64,000 nt of DNA from the NCBI GenBank assembly GCA_964035545.1, contig OZ037767.1, forward strand, positions 3,779,680 through 3,843,679. The letters run 5' to 3'. This document shows, in pieces, positions 14,665 to 27,600 of this stretch. Under the pieces are notes generated by a model, which worked only from the letters and a program-made list of their open reading frames with translations, did no database searches and was not told the DNA's origin. The translations under genes were made by a program, and so were the position numbers. Each line of letters opens with the position of its first letter. Position 1 is the first letter of the stretch. The DNA comes from Bugula neritina. Its lineage: Eukaryota; Bryozoa; Gymnolaemata; Cheilostomatida; Bugulidae.

Positions 14665-16853
14665 AGAGAAGACAATCATCATCTGAATAGCTGCAAGAGA
14701 GAGGACAACTACAAAAAACTTATATCTACAGCTTCAATATTGCAATGAATGCTGAATAAAGAAAGAACACAACTACTAAATTAAATAAACTATTTAGTAA
14801 AAATGTAAAAAAATGGTGATTGAAAGCTAAGAGTTATTAGGCAATATTTATTTACATTGCACATTCAGTAACAAGCTATGAAATAACAGTTTTCAATAAC
14901 GGTGGATTAGTATTGCAATATGGTACACTGGAAAATTTACCTCAATACTGTATTTTATCTTTTGATTTTACATTCTACAAACAAAACCACTGGCAATGAA
15001 TGTATGACGTATAACTTATGTAATTTTTGAAATACAAAGTGTGTTGTGCGAAAAACTCTAACATGACAAAGTCGCTAAATGACTTCTTTTATCCCCAAAC
15101 TTATTTGTAAATATCTGTCTTACCAAAGCAGCATTATTTATACACAGTTTATTTTATACTTCAATAATATTAACTTTTATATCCATGTGCATGAAGCTGG
15201 CTTTTTGAAAAATAAATGTCACTGAATTTATGAATTTCTAACACATTTATGTATAAAATCAATATTTAGAATAGAATTACTACCATGTTATTAGATTTTG
15301 AGCTTAAATGTATAATAGCTTCTTCAAGTGTTAGACTTGATGATGGACTATGGAAAACCATGTATTGTACAGTGAAAAGCAGATTAGTGTTACATCACAG
15401 ATCTGGCTTCACTACGAGCTGTCTCATAACGAGTTGTATATAAAGTTAGTAAAATTACTCTGCTAAGGCATATATACTGAATAATCCAAATTTATTAGCT
15501 CTGCTACTCCCTGTATACAGCTTTTGAAGCCAGCCAATTGGCAGCTTTAGATTTTTCTGAGAATGAAGGCAGGTGTTAAAAAGTAGAAAGTGTGGAGTTG
15601 CTCCAAATGTGTTGAAACATTTGAGGTATCTGTCTATGTGAGACAATAAATGCCAATAGCCTTTCAGAATGAAGAGAAGTTATGAATAGTAAGAGTGTAA
15701 TGGGATTGTTTACACTTCACTGATTAAGAAATATATTATTATATAGAAAATTCCCAAAGCTTTACTACACACTGATGAGTAGGTCACTGTATTGGAAAAG
15801 AATAAATTACTAAGATTGGAATGTTTTTGTTAACTTATTTTATTCATTGAATATCAACATAAAAATTAATGGCTATGTAAAGATTTTATGCAGGCATGTA
15901 TAATATGACCTTCAAGCGCACCAATATTGCAATTATACCCACAATAATCTCTCATAATAAAAATGTTCAACTAGAAATTTTCTTTAAACGGTGGTATAAA
16001 CATGAAGTGCTAACAAATATACAGTGGAAAGACAGAAGACTTGTGCTTCAAGGTAGTCATAAATTAAAGTTAAGAAATCACAAAATATATCCAATTGTAA
16101 CCCAGCTAGAAACAATACAAATGTATAAGAAAATTGCATTTGACTGAACATTCAAATATTAGTGTAAGTTGAACAAAACGCATTGTAAATAGTAATTCAA
16201 TGAATAATTCATTAACAAAGTCATCAGATGTCATTTTGTTCACATTTAGCTAAATATCTGAGGCATGTCAGGAGAGACAAACACTAATTGAACCGCTGCA
16301 TTACAAAGACAAAATAAAAATTCACAAGAACTGAATTGTAGTGGAAGCATGAGAATGACATTAAAAGTTGAAGCACCTAGTATATCGTGTATTCTCACTG
16401 AAGGAGATGTGGAAGAGGGGAACAAGATGTGGTGAAGAGTAGATCCAGAGTGGGATAGGTATGAGTTTCATCATTATTGCACAGTTTACAAAAAAGTCAT
16501 TAAATTATTTATAAGCACTATCAGTCATTGATAAATAGGAGTAAAGCCACTACAGAGGTGTGATTGGCAGGTGTGAATATCACAGTAGGCTGCGTAGTAC
16601 AACAGTGTTGAGGGCTAGTTCAGCTCCATTCACTTGACTTGGTTTAATGAAAGTAGTATTGCAGACTATTTCCGTTTGCATGGGAACTAGTGGAAGAATA
16701 TTGCGAGCTCATTGGCTGGCCCAACAAGGCTCAACTCATGTAACCTATCCCAGTATGCAACGGGACAACCAAAGTTATCTTTATTCACTCATCCAAATCT
16801 TAATATACCACAGTTGGAGTAAGCCTCAAACAAATGGGCTAATTTCGTCCACT
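14665..16853. other. Intergenic, transporter 3' flank
   Basis: Contains the likely transporter 3' UTR with a polyadenylation hexamer at 14755-14760. An 83-codon open frame at 15896-16147 has no recognisable motif or splice context and I do not call it a gene. Confidence 0.5.
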
Positions 16854-17144
16854 GTTCACACATTACCAAATCGTATGGTGTAACGTAAAATAGCAGTCAT
16901 TTTTACAAATGTCTGAGCTTCCTCTACGGTGCTACGGTACGTTAGGATCAAGCACTGCTTGATTCAAACTAATTGCGGCAGGTTTCTATTGAACAGAACA
17001 ACTTTTGCGTCAGCTCATTGGATAAAATTGTCCAATGAGGTGTGTTATATCTTACCTAATAGCGGACTTTGTAAACTTCAGCCCGGACACATTAAAGATG
17101 GCTGCTATTTTACGTTACTACATACGGTACGGTAATGTGTGAAC
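16854..17144. mobile_element. MITE-like element with ~50-bp terminal inverted repeats
   Basis: The left end starts GTTCACACATTACC and continues to AACGTAAAATAGCAG. The right end is its near-exact inverse (CTGCTATTTTACGTT ... GGTAATGTGTGAAC). The two arms differ mainly in a central ~14-base stretch. No transposase is seen. Target duplication is not clear, so the superfamily is not assigned. It lies downstream of the FOXN stop codon. Confidence 0.75.
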
Positions 17145-17398
17145 GGGGAGGGAGGGGGGTTAGGGTTTTTTGCATGCAAGAGAAGATAAACCTATGTTTG
17201 TACTAAACTGATTATAGGGAAGGTTGCCTACATACAAATACAATGTCATAAAAGCTGATAAATGGGTAGGCATAATATGTTGACAATGCGCTAATTCTCA
17301 TGCCATCACTACTTGCTATATGTATATGTGTTAGATGCACTAGTATATCTGTATATGCAGGTATGTACAATGATGTAAATCTCATTACATCACACGGT

Positions 17399-20300
17399 TT
17401 ACGGCCAATTCTTCTTTCTTCGGGAAGAGCCAGTCATTGCTCTGGTGACGGGACCCCTACCAGGTTTAGTCGAAGTTTTCCCCATTGTCTCTACGGAGCC
17501 TTTTCGCTTGCCTAATGCTGCATCATCCTTTTTGTTTATGCTCTCCTTTTTGCTTGCATTCTCCTTTTTGTTTGAGTTCTCCTTTTTCCTTTCTTTCTCT
17601 TTTTTGCTTTCGCTCTCTTTTTTGTTCACCTCTTTGATTTTGTTTGTGTCCTCCATTTTGTTTGTGTCCTTCACTTTGTTTGTGTCCTCCATTTTGTTTG
17701 TGTCCTTCACTTTGTTTGTGTCTTTCACTTTGTTTGTGTCCTTCACTTTGTTTGTATCCTCAATTTTGCCAGCGTCCTCCATTTTGCTTGCGACGGTGCT
17801 GGTGACTATAGAAGCAAACTTTAGCAAAGCATCTGCCCCTTCCAGCTCCTTTCCTTGGTCCACCTGTAAAGACAGTTATGGACAAACTGCATTACTCGCA
17901 CCACACATTGGGCATAGTAATCACACTGAGTCCCAATGATAAACACTATAGTTGCGTTTATACCTTCACGATTTTCGGTCAAAAATTCAATTTGGCCGGG
18001 TTGAAATTTCTCCGAGTTGCATTGCATTGTAAAAGCCACTCGTAAAAATTTTTGTACTGTGATAACTTAATCGGCCAATTTTAGAATAGGAGTAATAACT
18101 CCTTGTAAACATCGTTATTTAGTTATTACTTTGGCGATTAGACAACGTACTTATACGGTTATAATTATATAGCCTACGCCTTCTCAATTATCGCTTTCAT
18201 GCTTTCCGCTTCACTAATTCACGACGTTTACAAAGGGCATCAAATAGCTATTATGCGAGTCAAATTTCAATTTCAGAAAGTGAGCAACCGCATCAATATG
18301 ATTTCAACGAGTTTCAGTTTGACTATAAAGGGGCACCCGGACAAGCATTATTAACTTAAACTCGGTACTTTTTTCAGCAGAGGTATAAACGCAACTTAAC
18401 TTAGACCCCAACTAAAGATGACAATCACTAAAACCATCATTTAAATTTAAAATGCCGAATAAAAAAGATCAAACAACTCCCAAGAATTTGTTTGTTGAGT
18501 TGACATTTCAATGTTTACAAAGTATGAAGTCTTATTAATAATTACTGTCAACTTTCACCATGCTGAAAATAGCACCACAGCAAATGCCACAAAATCGAAT
18601 GAAAAGACACACTTCTACGCTCTAAGTAAAAGGGATAGAAAGGAAAGCGATGACCTCACCTCCATGCTCATTTCCTCTTCCTCTTCGGGGTCAAACTCGT
18701 CTCCACTCACCAACTCCACTTCATCCTCTTCTTCGAGTTCATCTTCCTCGACGTCATCTTCCATCGCCTCGTTAAACTCGTACTCTCCGTCAATACTGGA
18801 GCTTCCGGGTGACCCGAGGAGTCCCTTAGGCACTATACTGGCACTGAAATATAATACGCACATATCTAAAGGCAGCATGTAAAAAGGGAATAAGAAGGCA
18901 GCATTGAGAAGGCAGCATGTAAAAGGGAATAAGAAGGTGGTAGCATTGAGATAGAACAGTAAACAGTGTAGACTTAGAAGATATCTGTATTTGTAGGACA
19001 AGCAATGTCACAACAAACATTGAATAACCAAACAAGCTGATGGTTGCCACGGAAACATACTACAAGAATTACTGAGAGGTTGACAGCAGTAAGAGAGACT
19101 TCAACCCTGCTGACAAGGCCATCAGCGGCAGATAAAGGAGAGCATACCTGTAGGTGTGGTCCATTGTTGGCACTTCAGTTATGATGATTGGGGAGGTGGC
19201 GCGACGGCTCCTCCTTGTCGTCCTCGCCTTGTCCTCCGAACTGCCGAACTCTGGAGGACTCGGGGATCTGGAGCGACTTCTCTCTCGCGCATTGAATGGC
19301 CTTGACCTGCCTTCTGCACACAAAAGATGCTACTAAACAGTGTGTATCGCGCTCATATCTCTCTGTGTAAGTAACATTTTTGAGAAAAAAGAAACCATTT
19401 TGAAAGTGATTCACTGATACTAGTCCCTGCACAAAATACATGTTTAGTCTATAAAATAACGCGCATCAGACTGTTCAACTCGCTACGTGAAACTATAACT
19501 AACGTGAACAGAAACGTAAAAGTGGGAAAGCAAAGAGGAAAATCTTAGACCAACTTACTGTGTCGGATAGCAGAGCGGGTCAAGGGTGATTTCTTTAAGG
19601 AAACTAGTGCTTTCGCTACATCAATATCAGTGTCTAAATAATAGAGAGAGGTGACAACTCATAAACATACAGCTCAGTGTAACACTAAATATATAAATTA
19701 ATTTAAATCATAGTTGAAAACCCGTGTGATATCACTTTAAGTAGCGACATGGAGATGAATATCCACTAAGCCGAAGTGGCATACTTTACAAGTTGATACT
19801 TAGCAGACCAAAGTACAAATGATCCGGCAAATTACAGTAAATAGACCTTTTTCCAACATCCCTTGCGTTCAATTTATAATTGAGAGTTATGCCCTCTTAG
19901 CAAGTACATACTAATGTCAAGTTTCTATTAACCAGAGTGGCGACAGCTAGCACAATGAGTCATTATTGGGGTTTATATCCTAGCTGCCACTTTAGCACTT
20001 TCCAACAAACAAATGACTAAATGCTTTCAATTTAATTTTTGTTTTTACAAGACATTATGAAAACATATTAAATAATTTATTGAAATACTAATATGTGTGC
20101 TACTACCAAAATATTTATTTCCTAAAAGAACAAGTATATATAGCATAGCAGTCAAACTTTAAAGCTTTATTTAGACTACTCTATATAATAAGGTTAAAGT
20201 GAGTACCACTACAGGGGCACAACTCTCAATTGCAAATTGGAACATTGAGAAAAGGACTATTATAGCGAGATCAGCTAATGAGTTACTATTCAGCGTAATT

Positions 20301-23300
20301 TCACAAACTCAAGAAATTCCAACACCAAACAGCTGACTGACTGAAAACAGGTGAGATTGTTGCGGCATCCCGAGTCTCACCAAAGAACATGGAATATGCC
20401 GGAAGGGCTTACACCGAGGAGGCAGTGTAAAGCCAGAGCACACAAACCAAACCCCTCACAGGACAGCGCACACAAATCAATAGGCCATGGTGAAAGGACG
20501 GGCAACAGACGCTGAAAGAACAGAGGCTACAATAAGGTGTGTACATACCTAGACTATCCGACTGAGGCTTATTAAGGTGCTTGCTGAGAAAGGGAAACAG
20601 ATCTACAACAGACAACATGGCGGACTGAGAAACACACATGGATCTGATGTAACAAAACTTTAAAGACAGTAAAACTGGTTGATACAATCATGACAGAGAA
20701 AGTAAATACACACTAGTGTTTGTGTAAAGTGACCGATAGTATAAACTCATATACATTTATAACGGCAGCAGGATTATAAATCCGACCAATGAAATAGTGA
20801 CACACTTACGTGGCGACACGTTGTTGTGAGGCGAACCGAACCTGTTAATGAAGGGATTCTTAGAAGGCGTCCTGTAAGTCAAACAAAGCATGGTAAGTAA
20901 CAGCAAATACTGTAAGTCACTGCAGATAACATTCACACAGTATGAGTATTCCAAGAGATACAGGGGCAGACAATTCACACTCACATATTATTTAGAGGTG
21001 ATACTGACATCATTTGCAGCTGATGGTAGGGGTGGTAGGGAGTCTTCCGTAGAGCCTGCAGGAGAGTGGGCCTGTAATCTGGGTCTATGCACCAATACGA
21101 TCCTTTGCCAATGTTCTGTATAATACGAGATAGGAGTATAATGTAAGATAGGAGTATAATGTAACACATGTGTAGTTTTTCATGCCATAATCTTGAAAGG
21201 TGCCACACATCATATACAGTATATCAGCCAGCCATTAGTTAGTAGAGGACTTTGTGAATCAGTACAATTGGTCAGACAACTCTTGATGCAGCCAACGTAG
21301 TCTGCACTGCCAGATATTGGCTGAACAGATTGCAGCTTTACAACTCAAGTGTAGTTGAGGCAAAGTCAATGAGAATGTGAAGTTATTGAACCATGAAGTC
21401 AGCATTAATTATTCACTACTGTTACTACAGGCCAGTCTATGAAAGGCTTCAATCTAACATTAACTGAGTTACAGCTACTGCTACATCAAAGTTAACAGGT
21501 CCCTTGCAAACATCCCACTTGTGGATCGAAGGCATAAGCACCCACCCTTAAGCAGATGGCATATTCAAGAGTGCTCTAGGCTAAACCAATAGCGAAAGTA
21601 AATAAAGAGATAATTTAGTTTACTTGTTGTCATGGCTACATGACAACAGAGCAGTATACTATGCCTGCAGATGTTACATTACCACACTTATACATTTTCT
21701 TAGGAACTGACAAACAATACTGTGACTCAAATGAATAACCAATAAAATACACAATACTTAAGTATATATTATACTCAACAATCAAAGCATAAATTATTAA
21801 ATTGAAAATATTTGAACAAATGAGAAAAGCTCAGCAGCTGTGATTCATAGAAAAACATCCTGTTTATCAAAGAGTTGTAATTACTACACAATGGTTCAAC
21901 TAATTAAAAGTTCAGTGAAAAGAGCTAGTAGCTTACAACAACTGTGACTCAATGAAAGGGAAAATATACACATATCTCACTCACGGAATTTTTGTCTTTG
22001 TCAACTTTCTGAAAGCATTTATTCAGACTGAGATTGTGACGAACAGAGTTCTTCCACCCCGTAGGTGCATTTTTAAAGTAAGGAAAGTTGGCTAGAATCC
22101 ATGAGTATATGTCCTACAATGTAGACATGCCCAGTAAAGTGAAAAAAAATATTATAGTGTATATAAGGAGAGTAAAAATGGTAGCAACAGTTTATTGGCT
22201 CTACAAAAGTTACAATGTATTTTATTGGCTCTACAAGAGTTACACTGTATTTTATTGGCTGAGAGACTAACCTTGACAGGAAGTTTCTGGTCAGACGAAT
22301 CCTCAATGGCCATGAATATAAGGCAGCTGAAACTGTACGGAGGTTTACTGAGGATGTGTTTCTGTGGGTTATAAGGGATGTGACACGGGTGGGGTAGGGG
22401 GGACGACCCGCTGTTGAAACTAGTGTTCAGGGAATCGTTTTCTTTTCCTGTTCAAAACAAAATGCTACATAAAAACATGAGCAATGCCTCGCTGGATGGA
22501 GCCAACACTTCAGGTGTTTGACAAGGCAAAACCAACTCAAAAGAAGACAAGCAAACAGTTGAAAGAAAATAAAACCAAGCAACTAAATTTAAAATAGCCA
22601 AAGTTGTAAAAAAGATGGAGACACTCAAGACACACCCACTGTCGACTAACCTGGTAGCTACTAGCAGTGGTTGGCTGTAACAATCAAGCACACGATAAGA
22701 AAAACTGGATGTTAACCATGCGACAACTTAGCATGCCACGCAGAAAGAAAGAAGCACCTGCTGCTGGGCGTCACAATATAAATCATTCACAGATTGTCTC
22801 CATTTTGTTTACAACTTTGTCATGTATACAGATGCGACAGCCAGGATAAAATGATAGAAGGAGAAGAGGAGATAACAACTAATAAGTAAAGCATACCATT
22901 GAGTGCAGCAGGCGTACCTGATTCATAGTCTAGATCTGAAAGATCGTCTTCAGAACTTAACGGGGAGGGGCACAGCCTTCCACTCCCTGTAAAATACATG
23001 AGAAAAGAGGCTAGGCACGTGCTACACACATAGCCTTAGGAAACAAACAGTCCACAGCAAGTAGGGGTTGAAGGTGCTACGTACCGCCTATATCCTTCAG
23101 CAGATTGCTGTTCTGCAGCCAGTCGAGGCACGTCAGTTCATCATCCTCAAAGTCGTCCACACCTTTATCCAACCGGATTTGTGAGAAACAGCTCTGCGTC
23201 AGGACATCGTTTTCAATTTTCACCTACAACGGAGCAACACACACCTAAGACTTGTGGGTAATTATTAAATTTGTCAGTCAATAATCTCTCAACAAAGCTA

Positions 23301-24658
23301 AGGAATATTTTTCTCCCAACATTCCATATCCAAAGTGAGTTATATAACCAGTGAGCAGATTTCAGAGTGCAATCATGTGACCAGGAAGTTGGTGGGTGGA
23401 TCAAACCTGAGCCAAGGCGGAGTCTAGGGCTCCGTTGGTGTAGGTGGAGCTGAGGGAGTTGAGAAGCTTGTTCTTAGAGAGTTGTTCCTGCTCCTCTGTC
23501 TCGCCAATTATGACATCATGGAGCGGCATCAGGTCATCAGCGTCCATCTGAGGGGGCGGAGAGCGCGCGATAGGGGGTGCTAAAGACGGCATGTTATCTC
23601 GCTGTATTTCCTAAAAGACACATTAATGTTAGTTAGTTTCCTTGTACAAAATCGGAGGGGGGGGGGTAGTGCCCACATAAACCATACCTTTAGAGACACT
23701 GATAATGAATGCACTGAAATATTCCGGATTATTGTAGAAATTGGTATCATTTGCAGAGTAACAACACACAGTAGCTCAGAATGAAATAATCACTGCATGT
23801 GATGGATGAAAAAAAAACTATTTTTCCTTGAAATGTATACAAATGTTGATAAAAATCTAAAAAGATAATCATCTGTTAAATTTGCACTTTGAACTAAAAC
23901 TATAGCATGTAACTTGCAGGAGACAGCTGACTAACCCAAACTTGTCACAGATATCCATTCCGTTTTAACTCAACTATAAACTTTGCCATTATTTTGTAAT
24001 ATACATTAAAACCTCCATATTCAACAAACTACCAATTTAAACTATTGTCTAATATACAATACATCTCCATACTCAGGAAACTATTATTTCAAACTAATAA
24101 TAGGAAACAATAGAGGCAGAGTTAAATAAGAATGACTATGAATATTGCTAGAGATGATGAAATTGCTTCAGCAAAACTTGTGTACCAATAACTACTACTA
24201 TAATGTCATTAATACCCCCTTCCTAGTACAAAGTGAAATGATGATACAATAAACCAATAGCAGAGTATAATAGCACCATTTATACCATGATGTTAATATA
24301 GACCATAATATAACTGTATTAAAGCTGCTGCAAGTTCAATATATCATTTTCAACTGAAAATAATAAATCATAAGACATTTTTATTGCATAATTTCATGGC
24401 AATAGACATTTAAATTGTCAGAATTAAGAGAAAGGTTCACCAAATTAAATACTGAGCTACAGTCTATAAGTATCGACCGAGTTACAGTCTACAAGGACTG
24501 AGATACAGTCTACAAGGACTGAGCTACAGTCTACAAGGACTGAGTTACAGTCTACAAGGACTGAGTTACAGTCTACAAACACTCATAACAGCACAAAGAG
24601 TGTATACCTTCATAGCCCTGTTGATCCACTCACCCATACGCTGTGTGAACAACAGCAT
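17399..24658 (-). CDS. FOXN2/3: Forkhead transcription factor, FOXN2/FOXN3 type
   Basis: Thirteen phase-matched exons, 5' to 3': 24608-24658, 23407-23610, 23085-23223, 22918-22986, 22272-22447, 21985-22113, 20985-21115, 20810-20871, 20549-20602, 19559-19633, 19148-19313, 18660-18843 and 17399-17863. They give 634 residues; vertebrate FOXN2/3 proteins are about 430-490. The forkhead domain is at about 189-285: [17 protein letters not shown], then [20 protein letters not shown], then [13 protein letters not shown] and RKTPYHP, all typical of FOXN2/3. The N-terminus has the family motif [16 protein letters not shown] (about 114-129). An acidic exon follows at 420-480. The last exon opens with [13 protein letters not shown], like the family's C-terminal helix, then runs into a Lys-rich repeat and a basic nuclear-localisation-like end (RRKKNWP). 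A nuclear DNA-binding regulator is expected. The start ATG at 24658 is the first in frame after a possible acceptor, so further 5' noncoding exons are likely. Confidence 0.93.
17640..17775 (-). repeat. 18-bp coding minisatellite in the last FOXN exon
   Basis: A tandem 18-base unit encodes DTNKVK / DTNKME six-residue repeats, about seven copies, followed by a looser Lys/Glu/Ser/Asn-rich region ([16 protein letters not shown]). The period is a multiple of three, so the frame stays open through copy-number changes. Predicted to be disordered or a single charged helix. Confidence 0.85.
17950..18396. mobile_element. Short inverted-repeat element in the last FOXN intron
   Basis: Ends AGTTGCGTTTATACCT and its inverse AGGTATAAACGCAACT enclose about 450 bases with no open frame of note. 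Non-autonomous DNA-transposon-like. A TA-type target is possible but ambiguous. Confidence 0.65.
18870..18955. repeat. Two-copy ~40-bp direct repeat in FOXN intron
   Basis: GGCAGCATGTAAAA...GGGAATAAGAAGG...GCATTGAGA occurs twice in a row just upstream (in transcript sense) of the exon at 18660-18843. Confidence 0.7.
19841..20260. mobile_element. MITE-like element with long imperfect inverted repeats (FOXN intron)
   Basis: The left arm reads ATAGACCTTTTTCCAACATC ... AATTGAGAGTTATGCCC. The right arm is its inverse (GGGGCACAACTCTCAATT ... AAAAGGACTAT). The arms span roughly 50-60 bases with mismatches. No transposase. Confidence 0.6.
22190..22260. repeat. ~30-bp tandem repeat in FOXN intron
   Basis: TTTATTGGCTCTACAA(A/G)AGTTACA(A/C)TGTA is present in two full copies and a partial third, between forkhead-coding exons. 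Confidence 0.75.
24452..24580. repeat. 21-bp tandem repeat near first FOXN coding exon
   Basis: About six copies of CTGAGTTACAGTCTACAAGGA, ending about 30 bases past the donor of the exon at 24608-24658. In transcript sense it lies at the 5' end of the first intron after the start codon. Confidence 0.88.
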
Positions 24659-27430
24659 GATTTCTGATTAATGAATACAAACTGGTGACAAAAGACGAAT
24701 CTTTAATGGACAGTCGGAATGATGTTGAAAAACCAAAAGCTTGCACAACTGCGACCAGTTCACTTTACCACTTGTAATATAAGTAACAGTTGGCTCAATA
24801 GCCCTCAACATTGTGGCTTCATAGAGCATGTGCAGTGAGATGCTAAGCAACTGGTAAACAATCCATACTCCAGTATCTAATTAGATTTGCTGACAATGAC
24901 ACACGTACTGCTGCCAGCTGCCAGCATTGATTGCATCATAAGCTCTACATATAATTTCCAAACTTCCTTTTCTATTCTTGAAACTTTCAATAATTTTCAG
25001 TCAGTTCCAAAGCAAGGGCTTTTTTGGAAATAAACACCTGTGCATTCAAAGTTTGACTCACTTTTGATATCATTTGAATAAAGGGATAACAGTGAAACTG
25101 ATCATTAAACAATTTGAGGTAAGAAATGAAATGCTGCGGATAAATGGAGAAGATGCATAGAAGCAAACACGCTGCTTTAGGATGACAAGATGCCAATACA
25201 GGGAGAGGAACAACTAACTAAATTAGAAAAACAAAGCAGATAAGTTCCAACAATCAAGAAAATAAAAGAGATGAGCACTGATGCAGACCTTATTTAAGAA
25301 AATATGTATTGACAGATACTGAGCGGTCAAAAATGGGGGTAGGAGAATAGAGTTTGGAAGGATGCCAACAACAGCAGATTGAGCAAAAATAAAGGTTGCT
25401 AAAGGAATGTACAAGATACTCAAACAGGGTTACTACATAGGCTCGAATAGCCCAGTCTATTATACGTTAGAGTAGCGAATCGACCTCCAAGTAAATGTCA
25501 ACGCATTATAAAGTAAATATTGATAAGAGCGGTGAACAAAAGCATGTTTGACCTATTGTCAACACACACCCATGTAGCTGCATAAACAACTGCCTGCCCT
25601 GAAAACCTGGAGAGTCCCACTTACGTGAGAGAAATAGGTCAGCTTATCAGGTCAAAGGTGAACTCTAGTAATTGAAAACCATGATATGACAAGCTTGTGC
25701 CAGATGAACAAGGTTTTACAAAGCAGTCTGAAACCATGAAGAGATAACTCTTAATTACAGTATTACAAGAGTACACAATTCTACTCACAATTTAAGAAGT
25801 TATGAAGGTTTAGACACTTCAGAGTGACTAATTTGTAGGCCAAGTAGACGCATGGAATTGTAAGCTAGCATAGTTGAATGATTAGTGTGTTGGATGAGCA
25901 CATTAACATTGTTCATTACTGTAAAAGAAGGAAACATTTCACAGACAAACAAAACTAATATATGTTGCTCATCAAAAACTCAACTTTAAAAACTAGCGCC
26001 ATCATATTTGCCGTTAGAGTAGCAAAAGTGAGCCAAAACAAAACAAACAAACCTAATAAGCTTTAAGGCTATCAAATCGATTACAGCATTCTGAAAATTT
26101 GCCTTGAATAGCATTATGTAACAGGAAAGACTCCATGCCCATTCAATTGTTTACAATATCAAGCTGGTGACATGTTTACTATTTAGGCAGACATTTCGTA
26201 CGTTACAGCCTAGGTTTATGATGAACAACTGGATTTGCTTATTATCAGAAAACATGAGCAAAGCATAGAGAAGACTTGAAACGATCAGAATGGGTTTGAG
26301 CTGGGACATGTCTTCACTAGTTGAGTGAGTTGAGCGAGTGGAGATAATGCAGTTGAAAGCTGAGGGTGATATAACAGAGCAAACCATTAGGATAAACAAC
26401 TAGATAACTTATCTTCTCTTTACCCCTACCCCTATATTACATCGAGCTAATCAGCATTGAGCCCACTAAAACGTAAAATAAAGTGGGGGAGAAAGACCAG
26501 TTGCCTTATTGATTTATGTTTACACCTTCTAGCTATAAGATTTTTAAAGGAACATAGACTGAAGAGCAGGTTTTTACTGTCCTTCAGTCTTCTACTATAA
26601 ATGTTGACTGCTGGTAGTGCGCACAATCCATAAACAATGGTGAAAGAAACATAAGATGAGTAGTCGAACACGTGTATCAGTATGAGCTAGTACAATGGGA
26701 CCGCAGCATAGGTTTAACACAACAAGTGAAAAAATTTCGCAGTGAATTGCAGAACGAGTTATAAAAGTTCAGTTTTATAAAATCTGAAGTGAGAAAACTT
26801 GAAAGTAAACATATTATACTCAATAACTCTGAAATAAAAAATAATCTTAACCCAATACAAACGGTCTTCTGCGACTTCGAAAAAAGTATCTTGAATGCTT
26901 CAACTTTTGAATCATCATTGAATGACTATTGTATTAGTATAAATTATCATGTTGAAAAATATATCTTATTAATATTCTCAGTTGGAAACGAGTACATTAA
27001 AATTTCTAACATCGATATTTATAATTTAAATCATACGCAGCAATTATATTTATTGGCACGAGTACTTTCACCAGGCTTTTAATAAAACAACATAAATGCT
27101 AGTTATAGAAAGGAAAAAATATCCAATTGTAGCCATTTTCAATACACTATTACTAAAAGTAAATAATAAAGGGCAATTGTAAAGCAATACTACATCAATT
27201 TGAATATAGATAATCATAATGACATTTTCATTTGCCTTTCAGTTTCTATCTATTTTAAAATTTTGATGTTCAGTTTAAAAACTCACCTCAATCATTACGT
27301 AGAGTAAATAAAGTGTATTAATCCACAAAATGCATAATCATGACAAAAACATAGAAATGGGTAAAAAGAATTAGTTTTTACAAAATCTACAAATAGTGCC
27401 ACACGGCAAGTTACTACCTACTACTTGAAC
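24659..27430. other. FOXN 5' flank or long 5' intron
   Basis: No recognisable coding exon. A 97-codon open frame at 26789-27082 (+) is AT-driven, lacks splice context and resembles no family I know. Confidence 0.45.
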
Positions 27431-27444
27431 ATCTTCCTCTAGGG

Positions 27445-27600
27445 TTGTAGTAATACTTCGACCAACGGCCAATAAGAAGCGCCACATTGTGACATGTGAT
27501 GAGAAATGCCATAGTAACGGCATTTCATTGGTGTTTAGTTACTAGGCAACAAAACCCATTGCCTTAACAACAAGAGGTCTTCCAAAGGGTTACGGACCCT
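27445..27600. promoter_or_regulatory. X-box and CCAAT cluster, candidate promoter
   Basis: GTTACTAGGCAAC (27538-27550) is a full RFX X-box palindrome. ATGCCATAGTAAC just to its left is a second X-box-like site, set within the inverted repeat AAATGCC/GGCATTT (about 27505-27526). CCAAT boxes occur in both orientations (GGCCAATAAG and TCATTGGTG). Such clustering is typical of RFX/NF-Y promoters. The most likely target is the minus-strand FOXN transcript, but no start site is visible. Confidence 0.45.

Noticed and set aside
18511-18882. Ser-rich plus-strand frame
   Set aside because: Antisense of the acidic FOXN exon 18660-18843, whose splice sites and phase fit the minus strand.
26789-27082. 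97-codon plus-strand open frame
   Set aside because: AT-rich, no homology I recognise, no splice or promoter context.
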